Shown here: one piece after another, positions 1 through 16,748 of the stretch
Layout of the letters: each line of letters starts with the position of its first letter
Position numbering within the stretch: the first letter of the stretch is position 1
Assembly: GCA_963082975.1 (NCBI GenBank)
Contig: OY720344.1
Location: 91,580,538-91,644,537, forward strand
Source: Labia minor
Taxonomy: Eukaryota; Arthropoda; Insecta; Dermaptera; Spongiphoridae
Length of the DNA: 64,000 nt
Direction: 5' to 3'
The notes under the pieces: model-generated
Database searches by the model: none
Seen by the model: the letters and a program-made list of their open reading frames with translations, nothing else
Told to the model about the DNA's origin: nothing
Position numbers and translations under genes: made by a program

Positions 1-28
1 TTTCGTTTTGTATATATATATATATATA

Positions 29-108
29 TTTCATTCTTTTTATTCAATTTCTTCTTGGTATTTGAATTTTTTGATAAATTAGTTCTTATTAATATATATA
101 TTTATCGA
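29..108 (+). repeat. Dispersed repeat, partner at 6510-6590
   Basis: About 80 bases starting TTCATTC and containing AATTTCTTCTTGGT match 6510-6590 with scattered substitutions. Both lie in ace-1 introns and in the same orientation. The rest of 1-700 is AT-rich intron with no other feature I can name; the splice donor of the upstream exon is at 699-700. Confidence 0.5.
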
Positions 109-699
109 TAAAAACTATTTTTTAATATTATGTATTAATATAAACTATTATATTATATAATATATATTTGTTATAAAATAAATATATAACTATAATTATT
201 AATTATAATTAATTATTTAATTAAATATTAAATTATTTGATTTTTATTTAAATATTTAAATTATTATTTAAATTATATATTTAACAGCCCAAAGATTAGC
301 GCAACCTACAAATGTCAATATTAAACATGAACTTATCGAGAAAAGAGATCGTTTTTTTCATTTTTGAATATCTACGACCAGAACTCCCAACAACATGAAA
401 ACAAAAATTAAAGGCAGATTACTAAAAAATAATCATTAGGTATACGAAAAATATTGTTTTCAAAGAACTATTTAATTAATTGCTGTAAACCACGATAAAT
501 CCATTTTTAACTGGAATTGCAAACACCGTTTGCAACGGGTTCGAGTAGTATAATAATATTTCTAATATTTTAAACATATATATATCTTCATCGATATTTA
601 ATGATTATCTTTAGAACACTTGATCCAAATAACATTCAATAAACATAATTATTAAACAAATAATATGAAAATTAAATTGCGAATTGATCGGCAAACTTA

Positions 700-1786
<1,087 letters not shown>

Positions 1787-2358
1787 ACCGACCCACGATA
1801 TAGAAGGTATTGTTTTCACACCAAATTTCACATTTGTAGATTTTTACATATCTCCGCGAATCATGCATTTTGTTAACATAAAAAGTATTTTTAGCATGAT
1901 GTCTGTCCATCTGTCCGCCCGTCAGACTGTCCTTCCGTTGGGTGTACAACTTGAACGGCTCAACAGATTTTGATAAAATTTTGTATATTTACTTCATGCA
2001 TCAATAGAATGAATTCATCAACTTTTGGTATATATCTAGAAACCGGAAGTGGTATTTTACAAAATATTATAATTATTATAATTTTATATTAATTTTTAAT
2101 TAATTAATTTTATTATTATATTAATTTTATATTAATTGTCGGAAAATATTTTACTTAAAATATAGTAGTAGTAATTAATAATTGTGTAATTAAACTAAAA
2201 ATAAAAACAAAGATAATATAATTTAGTCATTTTAATTCAAGTTTTAAAAATACTTATTTTTTTTGATTCTTTATATATATTTTTAAATATAGATAATGTT
2301 ATTTGGAAATTAATTTATTTCAAATCGTCGGTCGGTTCTGCGCCTGACCACAGGTCAT
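1787..2358 (+). mobile_element. Family A element (HINE/DINE-1-like), full length, degenerate
   Basis: It starts ACCGACCCACGATA after a T run, has a GTCTGTCC-rich core near 1900-1940, and carries the family segment AACGGCTCAACAGATTTTGA. It ends with CGTCGGTCGGTT and the stem-loop CCTG-ACCA-CAGG. Compared with the copies at 20.3 and 41.2 kb it is more diverged, and much of its middle is AT-rich and unalignable by eye. Confidence 0.7.
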
Positions 2359-3731
<1,373 letters not shown>

Positions 3732-3814
3732 TTAATGAATATTCATTCCATTGAATAAAAAAAATAATATTTTATATTCCTTTCATTATATTTTATATAT
3801 TAATTCTATATATA

Positions 3815-4110
3815 TCTATATAATAAAACGACTACGCAATCCTAAACTCCTTCTAAACGGCTTTATGGATCTTAATGGTTCGAGTATCATTAGAACCGTC
3901 ATGACGTCATGATACTGTATACAATGTATACTGTTGAAATTTCAAAAAAGTTGATCCATTCAAAAGTTATGGCCAAAAAACCGACCCAAATAAACAACGC
4001 TCCATGTGGCGCCTCTGGTGGATCAGTTAAGAAGTTGACACTCAAAATAAAATTATTAATTCTAGAAATTTCCATACAAAGAATGTTTAAAATATTTAAA
4101 TTTTTATTTT
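3815..4110 (+). mobile_element. Helitron 5' end, second family (copy 1)
   Basis: It begins TCTATATAATAAAACGACTA. The following 290 bases match 26215-26472 in reverse orientation, sharing CGCAATCCTAAACTCC, GGCCAAAAAACCGACCCAAA and AACAACGCTCCATGTGG. A TC start followed by a TATA tract fits a canonical Helitron 5' end. No 3' hairpin was found, so the copy is truncated. The short frame at 3909-4112 is not thought to be a gene. Confidence 0.55.
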
Positions 4111-5592
<1,482 letters not shown>

Positions 5593-5728
5593 TCAATCAA
5601 TTCCTAGTCCAATTTTCAATACTTTCAACTTCCCTAAGTTTTAACAAAAATATAACTTTTATTTTAATTTTTTGATGTATTAATAAATTATTCTTTTGCT
5701 TCACTTCATTAATTGCTAACAATAATCA

Positions 5729-6202
<474 letters not shown>

Positions 6203-6509
6203 TTATATTTAAAGTTTGTGAAATTGTTTTTTTTAATGAATATTTTAATTTTTAATTAATTAATATGTTTAAAATTTTTTTTCTATTTTAACTTATTAAC
6301 AAAATCCACATAATTATATATATAAAAGCCATAATCATTGTATATATCACTCATTTTCACCTAACCACATAAGTTGCCTCAAAGACACACTTGGTGGCGC
6401 CTCTGTTCTTTCAGTAGGTCTTTCAAAAAAAATAAAATTATTGTATAAATGGTAATTTGATTTTTATGTATTTTAAAAAATGTTAATTGAATATTAGATT
6501 ATGCCTATA

Positions 6510-6590
6510 TTTCATTCATTTAATCCAATTTCTTCTTGGTGTTTGAATTTGTTGATACATTAGTTCTTATTAATATATTTATTTAAAAGT
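6510..6590 (+). repeat. Dispersed repeat, partner at 29-108
   Basis: Same 80-base repeat as at 29-108. About 140 bases upstream, near 6380, a piece with GGTGGCGCCTCTG resembles the interior of the second Helitron family at 3815-4110. This suggests that both pieces belong to old Helitron copies. Confidence 0.45.
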
Positions 6591-6993
6591 CAATATTTTG
6601 AAAAAAGATATTTAATAGTGGTCCTAAATGTGTATTTAAAAAAAATGGTTCAACAGACAGAAATTGAGGATATTAAGAAATGACAATAATTTATTTTCGA
6701 ATAAAAATATTTATTATCTATAATAGAGAGATATAATTCAATATACCTCGAGTTGTAAATATATTGCCCATTTATATGAAAATGATATTACAATAAATAT
6801 ATTAAAATAAAATATTCATTTGTATTTGTGACAAAATGCAAACAAATCATCTTCCTGGTTATCAGCAATGTATTATTTTATTTTATTTATTTATTTTTAT
6901 TTTATAAAATAATTTATTCAATATTGTAATGTCAAATAGCTAAATAAAGATATGAACGAAGGAAATTCCAATCGATCAAGTATAAAATTCATT

Positions 6994-7146
6994 TTATATC
7001 TTTACAATAAAGTGACTGTCAAAATACTGATAGACATCCACGCAATAGGCGTACAAGCTATCATTTCCTGCTCGAACGCCAACTTGGCAAAATTCACATT
7101 CAAATGAGATTTCCTCCTTCGATTTCTTTAGGGAAATTAGATTCCT
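6994..7146 (-). other. Small open frame in ace-1 intron, possible exon or fossil
   Basis: A 50-codon minus-strand frame stands out from its AT-rich surroundings. It reads, in part, FECEFCQVGVRAGNDS and YAYCVDVYQYFDSHF. A CAG at 7150-7152 (TCAGTCAG) could be an acceptor, and a strong donor-like GTAAGT lies just upstream of that. The plus strand is open for most of the same interval too, so coding status is weak. I do not recognise the protein. Alternatives are a fragment of a transposon gene or a conserved non-coding block. Confidence 0.2.
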
Positions 7147-7717
7147 TCAAGGGCTGACTGACTTACGTTAGGTTATCTATATACATATAATATTATATAT
7201 ATATATACTATTTAATAAGTATATATTGATTATTATCTTATATACTTACTTAAATCAGATGCATACATAAGAATAATAAACAAAGGGAGGAAATTAGTTT
7301 TGAAAATTATGGTTGACTGGTTTAATGATTTATAGACCAATTAATTTGGTTAACGTGCAAATAATGCTTAGAATTTTTTTTTTAAATCTAATTAAATTGC
7401 TCCCATCAAAAATTAATCATAAAAATAAACAACAATTATCAATTTAGACCTTTTTTTTGACAGTTCCTTTTTCGCATTGCCTCCATTCATAATCAAATCA
7501 CTCTTAATTATCTTTTCTCTCTCTCAAAAAAAAAAAAAAAAAAATTGTTACTCGGAGGTAATCAGTTGTTATAAATATTAATAAAATACTCGAATAAAAT
7601 TATAATTAATTTTTATATAATTTAATTCGCAAAAAAAAAAATTATTGAAGATTTTAAATAAACTATTGGGTGTCGGTTTGTTTTTGTCAGTTTTATGTAG
7701 ATAGCAATGATAAAAAA

Positions 7718-8309
7718 TCTGGAGTGTCTCCACTCGGCTATTTGGCAAATTTGAATTGGATTAATTCTATATTATATTTAAATTAAATTTAATTAATTAA
7801 ATTATAAATTAAAATTAATAAATAATATACCATTGCGTGTTTGGCTCTTTGTTGATGGCACCACGTCACGTACTGGCGCGTGTTTGCCAGTCAACGTATT
7901 AAAAAATTAATTCCAATACATTCACCGTCCCAATCAAGATAAAATTCTATTTATAGCAGTTTTATACAATTTTTAATCATATGAAAAACTAAACTTTATT
8001 TCTACGGTCACTTTAGAGGAAAAAAAATCAAAACGTGGTAGGTTATGATCCACTTCCGGATGAGCTACATTTTATAAAAGTTGGATAGAAAACTACGAAT
8101 TTTGTGTGTGTGTGTGTGTGTGTGAATAATGCCCGTGTACCAAATTTCATTATTCTAGCTGAAACCGTTTTTGCGTAATCTTGTCTACACACACACGCAC
8201 ACACACAGACAGACAGAGAGACATTTTTCTTAACTTTAGTGAAAATGAATCAGGGACCTTCAAAACGTATAAAAACATCAAAATCTCGATATCGATCTGG
8301 CGAGATATT
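7718..8309 (-). mobile_element. Family B element (HINE/DINE-1-like), near full length
   Basis: Minus orientation. The 3' end lies at 7718 (TCTGGAGTGTCTCCACTC, stem-loop) and the 5' end at 8309 (rc of CTGGCGAGATATT). The core has GTGT and ACAC runs at 8105-8124 and 8187-8220. Conserved interior: TTGTTGATGGCACCACGTCA at 7850-7870. No protein is encoded; the frame at 8181-8408 is a repeat translation. Confidence 0.75.
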
Positions 8310-9195
8310 AAAATTGATATTACAATTTTATATTTTATTTATTTTTATTATTATTATTATATTAATTTATTATTTCATTCAATTTTCTCTTGCATAATTA
8401 CCACATAAATAAATCCATCTAGATGAGTTTCTGATATAAATTATTTTTAATTAATTAATTTTTCAAACAGTTTTCTATAAAATTAAGAAAATAAAAATAT
8501 ATAAATTTCCTTTTAGTACAAATGAATCATTTTATTTGTTTACTCTGTTCTCCAATTTGAAATTAAGATGCATCAGATATTTTTTTTTATTTATTGAAAT
8601 TGAATCTCATTTCAAGTACTGTGTGTGTGTGTGTGTGTGTGTGTGAGCGTAATTAGAGCTTACCGAATAATGCAAATTTATTGAAAAATCGACAGCTTAG
8701 CTTTTATTTAATCTATTCGGGAGCTAATTTCAATTTCATTCAATTAGCTTTATTTTAATGAAAAACTGGAATTAAGTTATTTTTTTTTCTATCCCTCTCT
8801 CATACTTTCTCCAGTTTTATTTACAAATTAATAAACAAACAAATATTTACATTTTTATCAATTAATGAAAATAAAAATTTATCTGCTTGATTTATTTATT
8901 ATTCAGAACTTATTTTATAAAAGAGAGAGAGAGAGTTTTGTTAATTAAAAAAGATACGTAAAAACAATTTTTAAAATTTAAAGTGGGACATTTTTTTTTT
9001 ATTTTTCAAATTCGTACACATTAATTCCAAATTGTTTTTGTTATTTCATAATTTATAAATTTATGTAATTTGTAGAAAAGTTTAAATGTTTTTTTCAATA
9101 ATTTAAATTTATTTTAGAAAGAGTATTGAAATAATGTTTTGAATTAAATTCTCTCTTTCCCCTCGAAATAATAAATCACCCCTTTAAAAAATTAC

Positions 9196-9571
9196 CTATA
9201 GGCTTCTTGGCGTAGGGGATACTGAGCCAGGCGTCTACTTTCTTGCCGGTGGTGGATGTAAGCGTGATGCCCTTGACCTTTCCCTTGGTGGTTTCTACGA
9301 TTAGACTCTCATCGTGCTCCTCCTCTTCGGGGCCGAATGTGTCACCAGCAGCAGCCGCTGCCTCCTCCTCATCCAGGGTTTCGAGATCTGGAGGAAGTGG
9401 CACAGCATCGCCACTACCGATTGGGTTCATTCGGCCCCGGCCACCGCCGCCACCTCCAGCCGCCCCCGAGGCCCAGGAGTCAGCCAAGGCGGCGGGTTGT
9501 GCTCGTTTATGTAATGCGCGACGGCTATTCTCACTGTCCTCTTCAACGGCCTCCTCTGCCTCCATTTCAAC
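9196..9571 (-). CDS. ace-1: ace-1 exon: residues 45-170, acidic/glycine N-terminal region
   Basis: The acceptor TTATATAG ends at 9572 and the donor is ATAG|GTAAT. The exon begins in phase 0 with Val-Glu-Met, following His44 of the first exon. Residues 45-128 are low complexity: an acidic start, GAAGGGGGGRGR, and runs of Glu and Ala. The hydrolase fold begins near residue 135 with DESLIVETTKGKVKGI and continues through KKVDAWLSIPYAKKPIG, whose last residue is split. The exon is GC-rich compared with everything around it, so it also produces long antisense frames (9243-9611 and others), which are shadows. Confidence 0.93.
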
Positions 9572-9905
9572 CTATATAAGATCAAATAAATTATATTTAA
9601 TATACTGTTAGTTGAAATAGTATATAATTTTGGAAATTTTAAAAAATATTATTTAATATATTATTTCTGATAAGATAAAATAAATCTGGTAATGTGGTTC
9701 AATTTGAAAATGTATTTTAAAAAATCTATATTTTATCAGCTGGGAATACTGTTTTGGTTTTTATTATACTAGTTGGTCCTATTTTTATGAATTCATTCCA
9801 CTATTATTAGTTTATAATCAACTCTGTTTAGACATAATAAATCTAACAAGTTTTATATTAAAAACCATTGAAATTAGTTTTTGATAAAAAAAATAACCTT
9901 TAATA

Positions 9906-9990
9906 CAGTGGTTTCCCAACTTGTCTTTACCAGCACTCCTTTTTTTCAAAAAAAAAAATTCGTGTGCCCCTTAATTATTGTAATAATATA
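9906..9990 (+). mobile_element. hAT-like terminal fragment
   Basis: CAGTGGTTTCCCAACTTGTC resembles the common hAT end (CAGTGGTTCCCAAC). No matching right end or 8-bp duplication was found. Confidence 0.3.
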
Positions 9991-11230
9991 ATTTCCTTTT
10001 TCAATAATAATTGAATTGATAATTTCTGAAATAATATAACAAAAGAGGTGGGCCAATGTTTCAGAGCATCGCAAAATCATCGTTTTTCGTTGAATATGAA
10101 GCAATTCATCCATAAACTTTGTCAGAAAAATTATTTTATTCTTTTTAGTCCATTGGCAAAACGTTATTTTATAAAATTTTTTTATATTTATATTATTTTT
10201 TCTTTTTAGTGCAAAGTCCTTTATGGATATATATATATATATATATATATATATTCTATGCCATTTGAGGGGAAGACCACCCCTACTTCATAGAAGCTAG
10301 TGCTGATTAATAAAAATTCATCATTAATTTTAATGCTATGAAATATTTTTAAATACATTCAAAATGAAAATCTATCCTGAAATCAATATTAATCGCTAAT
10401 CAATTACAATTAATTAATTATAATTCAATTATATTTCTTCTAAACTTTCTAGGGATCTATTGAAATATCTATAAAAATTTTCAAAAGTCTATCTCAATAA
10501 AAAGTCGATGAAAAATCGATTTCAATTTGTCAAAAGAGGGAACAGACACACAGACAGACTCCTAGTGAAATTAAGAAAAACGTTATAATTAGGGAGAGGT
10601 GACTATCGATGAGTCGGTTAAAGAAAATTGTTATTAAATTCATGAATAATGTGTATATCTACATATATTTGTTAATACAATAAATACATTATATATTGTT
10701 TTCACTATACTAGGCACAGAACAGAAGAAATAATTATTCAATGTTCAATGAGATATTTGAAAAATAAAAAACTTTTTAGGCGAATGGTTTCCTAGATTGG
10801 GCCGAGCATTTCACTTTTACTCCAAGAGACAAATAAAAACTGAAGATCTAACATTGTCGTTACAATATGAATTTATAATTAATTGACTATTGTTAATTTA
10901 TTATTTAAATAAATTGTGAGTTCATTACCATTAAATAATTGTGAATTAATTATTCATTTAAGGATTACACTTTAAATGTTATTAAATTAAAAATTCTAGT
11001 TGATTTTTATTCAATTGTTTATTTTTAATTTCTGTGCTATGGTAGTTGCATATACGGCGGCTCATTTAAGGCAACTAGTACGACATCGCTTAGAAAGAGC
11101 CAGTCTCAGTTTACGGCAAGTGAATATCACAAAATATTGACATTTGATCGAACTTGAAAATATTCCCAGCATAAATTTAATCTCTATAAATATTTTGTCC
11201 AAACATTAAATTTATTTCATTTTAATTTTT
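9991..11230. other. ace-1 intron 1, unassigned stretch
   Basis: AT-rich intron with a (TA)n run at 10227-10254. A GACAGAC-rich piece near 10540-10560 may be a core of another rolling-circle repeat, but no ends were found. Confidence 0.4.
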
Positions 11231-11393
11231 TAACACTGCAAATCTCACGCGCCAACATGTGACGTGGTGCCATCAACAAAGAGCCAAACATGCGCTAGTT
11301 TAATAAATATTATTTATTAATTTTAATTTATAATTTAATTAATTTAATTTAATTTAAATTAATATATGTTATTTAATCCAATTCAAATTTGCG
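11231..11393 (+). mobile_element. Family B element, 3' fragment
   Basis: It contains ACATGTGACGTGGTGCCATC and AAAGAGCCAAACATGCGC, then the AT-rich subterminal part ending CCAATTCAAATTTGCGA. The 5' half and the final hairpin are missing. Confidence 0.6.
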
Positions 11394-11508
11394 ATCAATA
11401 AATGTACCCTTTGTTGATAAAATTTTAGTTTTGAGTTGTTTCAAGTTACTTAGGCAGAAAGCAACTGTGATTGAAAGTAAGATATTGTTTCTTCTGATTT
11501 ACTAGTGT

Positions 11509-12560
11509 TAAAAAAAGGTTTTTGTCTGTACATTCCTCAGAATTTAAAATTTTTTGCAAATCTTCGTGTTTCATGACCTTTAGAATCCAAAAGTTATTTT
11601 ATAATTTTTCATGTCTGTCTGTCTGTTCGAAAGATAAGGATGCTAAAGACTCAAAATGTGCTGGACCGATTTCTATAAAATTACATCACAATATTCTTAT
11701 ATACCTCTACATGAACATAGGCTATATATTTTATTAATATCTAATGCAGAGGTTCTTAATCTTATGTATTCTGCGGACCCCCACTTGAAAAAATTTTTTT
11801 TGACGGACCCCATTCCAACTTTAGGTATTTTACGTCATTTTATTAGTTAATTTCTGGCTTACGATCTCATAAGAACAAGGATATATGATGAATATTTCTA
11901 ACAGTGATTGGTGAATAACGATTTTTTTGCATATTGTAGAACACATTTTATTAGAAATTATAATATTGAAGAAAGAAAATTCTGCTAAATATGAAGATGG
12001 AAACGGTAGCAATAGTTTTCTTGCACATTTCGTTGAATTTAGATATTTGATCTCTGTTTCCTCACAAAGCCATGCCATCGCTTATTTTATATTAAAAAAA
12101 GTTTTAACCGACTCATCATTTTCTCGTGCACCTGTACGATGGCTTTGCGGACCCCTAGTAAAGGCTTCGCGGACCCCCAGGAGTCCGCGGACCACAGTTT
12201 AAGAACCTCTGATCTAATGGATAACCGCAAAAATTAATTTTTTAATATTTATATAATGCTCCCTGTTGTTCATTCAAGAGACTCTGGCAAGTGGCTTACT
12301 GACCAAGCGGGTTCATTTTAAACAATGAATTATAAATTAATAATTCTAGCAATTCCCAAACAAAAAATTAATATATCTGTTTTGTTATTTTAAATTCTAA
12401 TATTTAAATATCATTTCAATTAAATAATTTATTCTAAAAGTTCTCATTCTAATTCATTTAATAAAATATTTAGATCATATTTAACTTAAATTATTTTGTA
12501 TTTATTCTTTCTATATTTGAATATTTCTTCTTTGCCATTTAAAAGTGAAGGGTATAAATT
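11509..12560 (+). mobile_element. Helitron segment (5' region) interrupted by a hAT MITE
   Basis: AAAAAAAGGTTTTTGTCTGT and the next 230 bases match 36501-36740, which follows a TC start and TATA tract. Past the hAT insertion, ATGGATAACCGCA resumes the match, and 12290-12530 matches 57240-57470. The TC terminus itself is not preserved here. Confidence 0.6.
11747..12211. mobile_element. hAT MITE with 8-bp target duplication
   Basis: Ends are CAGAGGTTCTTAA and its exact inverse TTAAGAACCTCTG (13 bp). It is flanked by ATCTAATG at 11739-11746 and 12212-12219. GC-rich subterminal blocks carry GCGGACCCC motifs. The homologous Helitron copy at 36.7 kb lacks the insertion, giving an empty site. Frames across it (11656-11850, 11927-12202) are not genes. 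Confidence 0.85.
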
Positions 12561-13196
12561 TTATCAATGTCTAATTTAAAAAAAATCATAAATTATTATT
12601 TTTAGTGTTTTATGAATACAAAAATATTTTTAATACGTCAATTAAAATGACTAAATTATTTTATATTGTTTTTGTTTCAATTATTAATTAGAACTATATT
12701 TTAAGTGCAAAAATGATTTCTTGGTTTTATAAAAATTAAAATATGTTTTTTTAGAAAATGATTTTTTGTTTTAAATTTTTGTCTTTTTTAAATTGAGTAA
12801 ATTTTTTAAATTTTTTTTAAATCGAAATTATTATATTATATTGTAATTTATTAATAGGTTTCTTTTTTTATTTTTAATTTTTAATAAATTCTCTTTTTTG
12901 ATATGATATTAATAAAAAATAATATTAAATTGTATATAAATTTAAAAATTAGAATATTTGAATTTGTTTAAATTATAACACATGTAATAAATCATATGCA
13001 AAAAAATAGAAAATTTTGAAAATCTACTTGGTATTAAATTCAGAAATAGTAGTGTAATTATAATACTTTAAAAGTTGTATTTTTAATTAAAATATTAAAA
13101 TAGGGGTATTATCTGAGAATATTTAAAATAACTGTATGTTTATATTGATAATTTTAAAAAAATACTTATATTAATAATACATGGACTATTCGAATA

Positions 13197-13227
<31 letters not shown>
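12561..13227. other. ace-1 intron 1, AT-rich
   Basis: No recognisable element. It ends in a (TA)n microsatellite at about 13198-13236. Confidence 0.5.
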
Positions 13228-13240
<13 letters not shown>

Positions 13241-14290
13241 GAACCTCTCTCTCTCCCTCTATTTAAAATTTTAAAAAACGGAGTGTTCTAGCCAAATTAA
13301 GAAATTTAAATGTTTTATGCAACATGGATAGGTAAATGAATAGGACTGGAAGAGGAGAAATTTGATTAGAGAAATTGGGGAAAAATCAACCGAAATGTAA
13401 TTAAACAAAAAAAATTCAAGAATCATGCTTCGGATACGACTTAAATATTATAGGAGATTCGGCAAGATAGCATAGGAAAATTAATCGAAGCAGGAAAAGA
13501 GGTGGAGCTAGAAATTAATAGTGCTAAGACAAAGTATTTACTAACAGAGAGGAATAGTATTACCACACAAAGTCTTAACATACAAAATGTAGAATTTGAA
13601 AAAGTATAAATATTTAAATACTTAAGTCTGTAATCACGAAGGATAATAATATTCGAGAAGAATTTAAATCGACGTTGTAATCGAGTAATACCTGTTATTA
13701 TGCAGTAAAGAGAGTAAAGGGGCTTATGTCATCAAAACTATTATCAAAGAGCATTAAAATTGAAATATATAAAACAATTATATTTCATGTTGACCGATGA
13801 CTAGGGTGACCATATTTCGAAAACCCCAAACCGGGACAAACGGTTTATCTATTTTTTTTAGAACTAAATTGAAAAAATTTTCAAAAAAGTACGAAATGTC
13901 CTAAATATTGAAAAAACGGGACAATTGGCTGGCAGGCATTTTTGGGGACGCCGGGACAGAGCACCTAAAAACTGGACGTTTGATCACCCAATCGATGACC
14001 CTGTGAGACGAGAGTAGATTTAGAGTATTTGTGAGATTAGTATTGTTCGCAACATTTATAGGCCAAAGGAAGATGAGGTCACAGGGGGATGGCGGAGATG
14101 GCATAACGAGGAATTGCATGATCTCCAGATATAGTTAAGGTTATAAAATCGAGAAGGCTGGGATGGGAGAGGCTAGAAAGATAGGCGAAAAATATATTTG
14201 GGAGAAACCGATTTGGAAACATCCGGTGGAAGACCAAGGACGCGGTGGTTGGACAATGAAGGATGGGACATGGAAGAAATGGGACAGGGT
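13228..14290 (+). mobile_element. Duplicate segment: decayed non-LTR RT fragment with hAT insert
   Basis: It matches 22425-23320 almost throughout, starting AATTAGAACCTCTCTC. It carries RT remnants (GACTTAAATATTATAGGAGA corresponds to the region after the YADD box) and the connection/C-terminal part seen also at 58 kb. Frames are broken. Because the copy at 22.4 kb lies inside a Helitron with a clear 3' end, this one is probably a truncated Helitron copy. Confidence 0.7.
13802..13991. mobile_element. hAT MITE (copy 1)
   Basis: It begins TAGGGTGACCATATTTCG and ends TGATCACCCAA. The left flank CCGATGAC and right flank TCGATGAC mark the 8-bp duplication with one change. It is the same family and same insertion point as 22843-23031. 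Confidence 0.75.
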
Positions 14291-14308
14291 AGGATAATAA
14301 AAATAATA

Positions 14309-14938
14309 AGTTGACCTGTGGCCAGGTCCGAACCGACCGACGGTTTGAAGTAAATTAATTTCCAGCTACAGAAACAATATCAAATAATTTTAATATATCT
14401 ATTAATGTAATAAAAAACAGATAGGCATATAACATATACATATTTTTAATTTTATTTTATTTATAATATATATGTAAGACCAGGCTGTGACGTCATGAAT
14501 GGCTGGATGGCGTCATATAATTTTAAATCAAGAAAAAACTAATAAATATGATTTTCCCGAGGATAAAACCAATACAAAGTGTATGATTGGTGGTGATATA
14601 TAAAAAAATCTCCTCATGTGAAATTTGGTGTGAAAATAACCCTTCCCTTCCTATCGTCGATCGTTAATACTACCACTTCCGGTTTCCGGATTTGCACCAA
14701 AAGTTGATCAATTCATCCCACTTATGCATTAAGTAAATATACCAAATTTCATCAAAATCGGTTGAGCCGTTCAGGCTGTACACATCTATACGGACGGACG
14801 GACAGACGGACGGACAGACATCATGCTAAAAATACTTTTTTCTGTTTAGAAAATGCATGATTCGTGGAGATATGTAAAAATCTCCACATGTGAAATTTGG
14901 TGTGAAAACAATACCTCCCTTACTATCGTCGGTCGGTA
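14309..14938 (-). mobile_element. Family A element, full length
   Basis: Minus orientation. The 3' stem-loop GACCTG-TGGC-CAGGTC is at 14313-14328, followed by the subterminal repeat ACCGACCGACG. The 5' end at 14937 reads, on the minus strand, ACCGACCGACGATAG. The GACGGACGGACAG core lies near 14790-14818. Confidence 0.85.
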
Positions 14939-16353
14939 AAAATAATACTCTTATATATATTTAAGAGTATTATATATATATATATATATATATATAAGGT
15001 TTCCTAAGCAATTTTGAATGACTGAAATGTTTTAATTTATAAATTTATTCACAAGTGTAATTGAAAATTCAAGTTCTCTTTCTATAAATAAACTGTTAAT
15101 AATAAATATTAACTGTCATATTCATAAAGAATATAAATAACAGTTTAAATATATTATAAATTTTATTAAATCAAATTAGGATTTAGATCATTAATTGTTT
15201 ACTGTAAAATTCAAATTTGAAAAGTTTTTATAAGAACCTAGGGCTTATATAGAGAGATTATTTTACACTATTTTTTGTATATTTTATTTTTATATATTTT
15301 ATATATTATAAATATAACAAAGATATGTTTTTTTATCGAGATGTTATTTTATTTCCAACTTTTCAATTCAAAATTTTGTGACATCAAATGTGCCGCCAAT
15401 CCAGCCGTCTGCTGTTGACACATGAACTAATTTACATGTGTTATAGTTTCTCATTATATTTCTATAAAGTTCAACTGATTTTCAATTTGTAATGAGTAAT
15501 ATTTTCCCATATTTTCAAGTAATTGCCATTAATATGTATATAAGTAAGTTTGAAAACATTCTCTCTATCTTTATATATTAAGCGTTAATATTTACTTTAC
15601 CTTTTGTTTTCTTTTTTTAATTTCTATTTTAATTCTACTTATTCTATTAATTAATAATTACATAAAAAAAGGTCATAGAATATTTCGATTTTTTTAAACT
15701 TAAGAGATTGCATGAATAAATCTTGGGCTTCATTCGATCTGAATAATCTTAACATCTCAATTCACATGTAAGTTGCTCAAAGATATTATACTAATATATA
15801 TATATGTTATTTATAATTAATTAAATAATTCTCGTCTCTCAATCCACAATGAAACTTTGAGACGACTTAAACGAACTAAACCCGCCGATTTAGTGAAAAA
15901 AACTTTATGAGTTTTACTCCTCCTACAATGATAAATGGAAATTTATTAAAGAATTAGTTATGACCACTTCTGCGGTGTCAAACTCACACAAAGTTTAATT
16001 ATCTTGCATTGTTCAAATAATATTGTAAAACGCTCTTATGACTGGTTCAATTTTCTTGTAAATCAATAAAAAAAAAAAAACAATTCGGGATTTTTCAGTT
16101 CGGATTGGATATTGAAAAATTAAAAAATAAATTAATTAAATAATTTATTTATATCCAAACCGAACCGAAAAAGCGGAAATTAGTGAATAAGTGAATACTT
16201 AGAGAATTAGTCAGTAAAACATTACTTAATGGCTGCACATTTCGACGTTCATGACCAGATAATCTGTCAAGTTATAATAATTTTTATCTCGTAAACTAGA
16301 AGCCTCCCGAAAAAATTACATAGAAAAAGTTTCTTTGGAATTAACAAAGGAAT
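14939..16353. other. ace-1 intron 1, mostly unassigned
   Basis: AT-rich, with a (TA)n run at 14972-14996. The part 16140-16345 resembles 61800-61990 (shared CTAGAAG, CCCGAAAAAATT and TTTGGAATT), so it is an old dispersed repeat of unknown class. Confidence 0.45.
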
Positions 16354-16748
16354 TCACTATAGTCGGAGAGGTAAGAGTTGGTGCAGGAGCGGTTGGAGAC
16401 AGGAGAGGCGGGGCTTTTAAATTAATAATACAAAAAACATCACATATTTAAAACTAACTACTTAAAAGAGAATAAATATAAAAATACAGCATAGAATACA
16501 TTAATAGCACGACCCACTAAACAGAGAAACAAACAATAAAGTAGCGTGGTGTGGTTTTGTAGGAATGTTAGGGGCAAGCACGGGAACTGCTTGGCCGAGG
16601 GTGGGTGTCAAACCATACACCAACTATAGTAAAGTTTTGTCCAAATCCATGACATGACAACTAATCTGGACAATTACCGAATTTTTTTTAATTAATCATC
16701 AATTATGAAAAAACCTCTGACTTTTGTATATTCCTATCTGGACGCATA

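Noticed and set aside
9243..9611. Plus-strand frames rich in Pro, Ser and Ala (also 9314-9514, 9337-9579)
   Set aside because: Antisense translations of the GC-rich ace-1 exon; the minus strand has the family protein and splice sites.
16354..16640. Inverted-repeat element bounded by ACTATAGT
   Set aside because: ACTATAGT is itself palindromic, so the match of the two ends is weak; the inner GTTGGTG pairing is at different offsets and no target duplication is seen.
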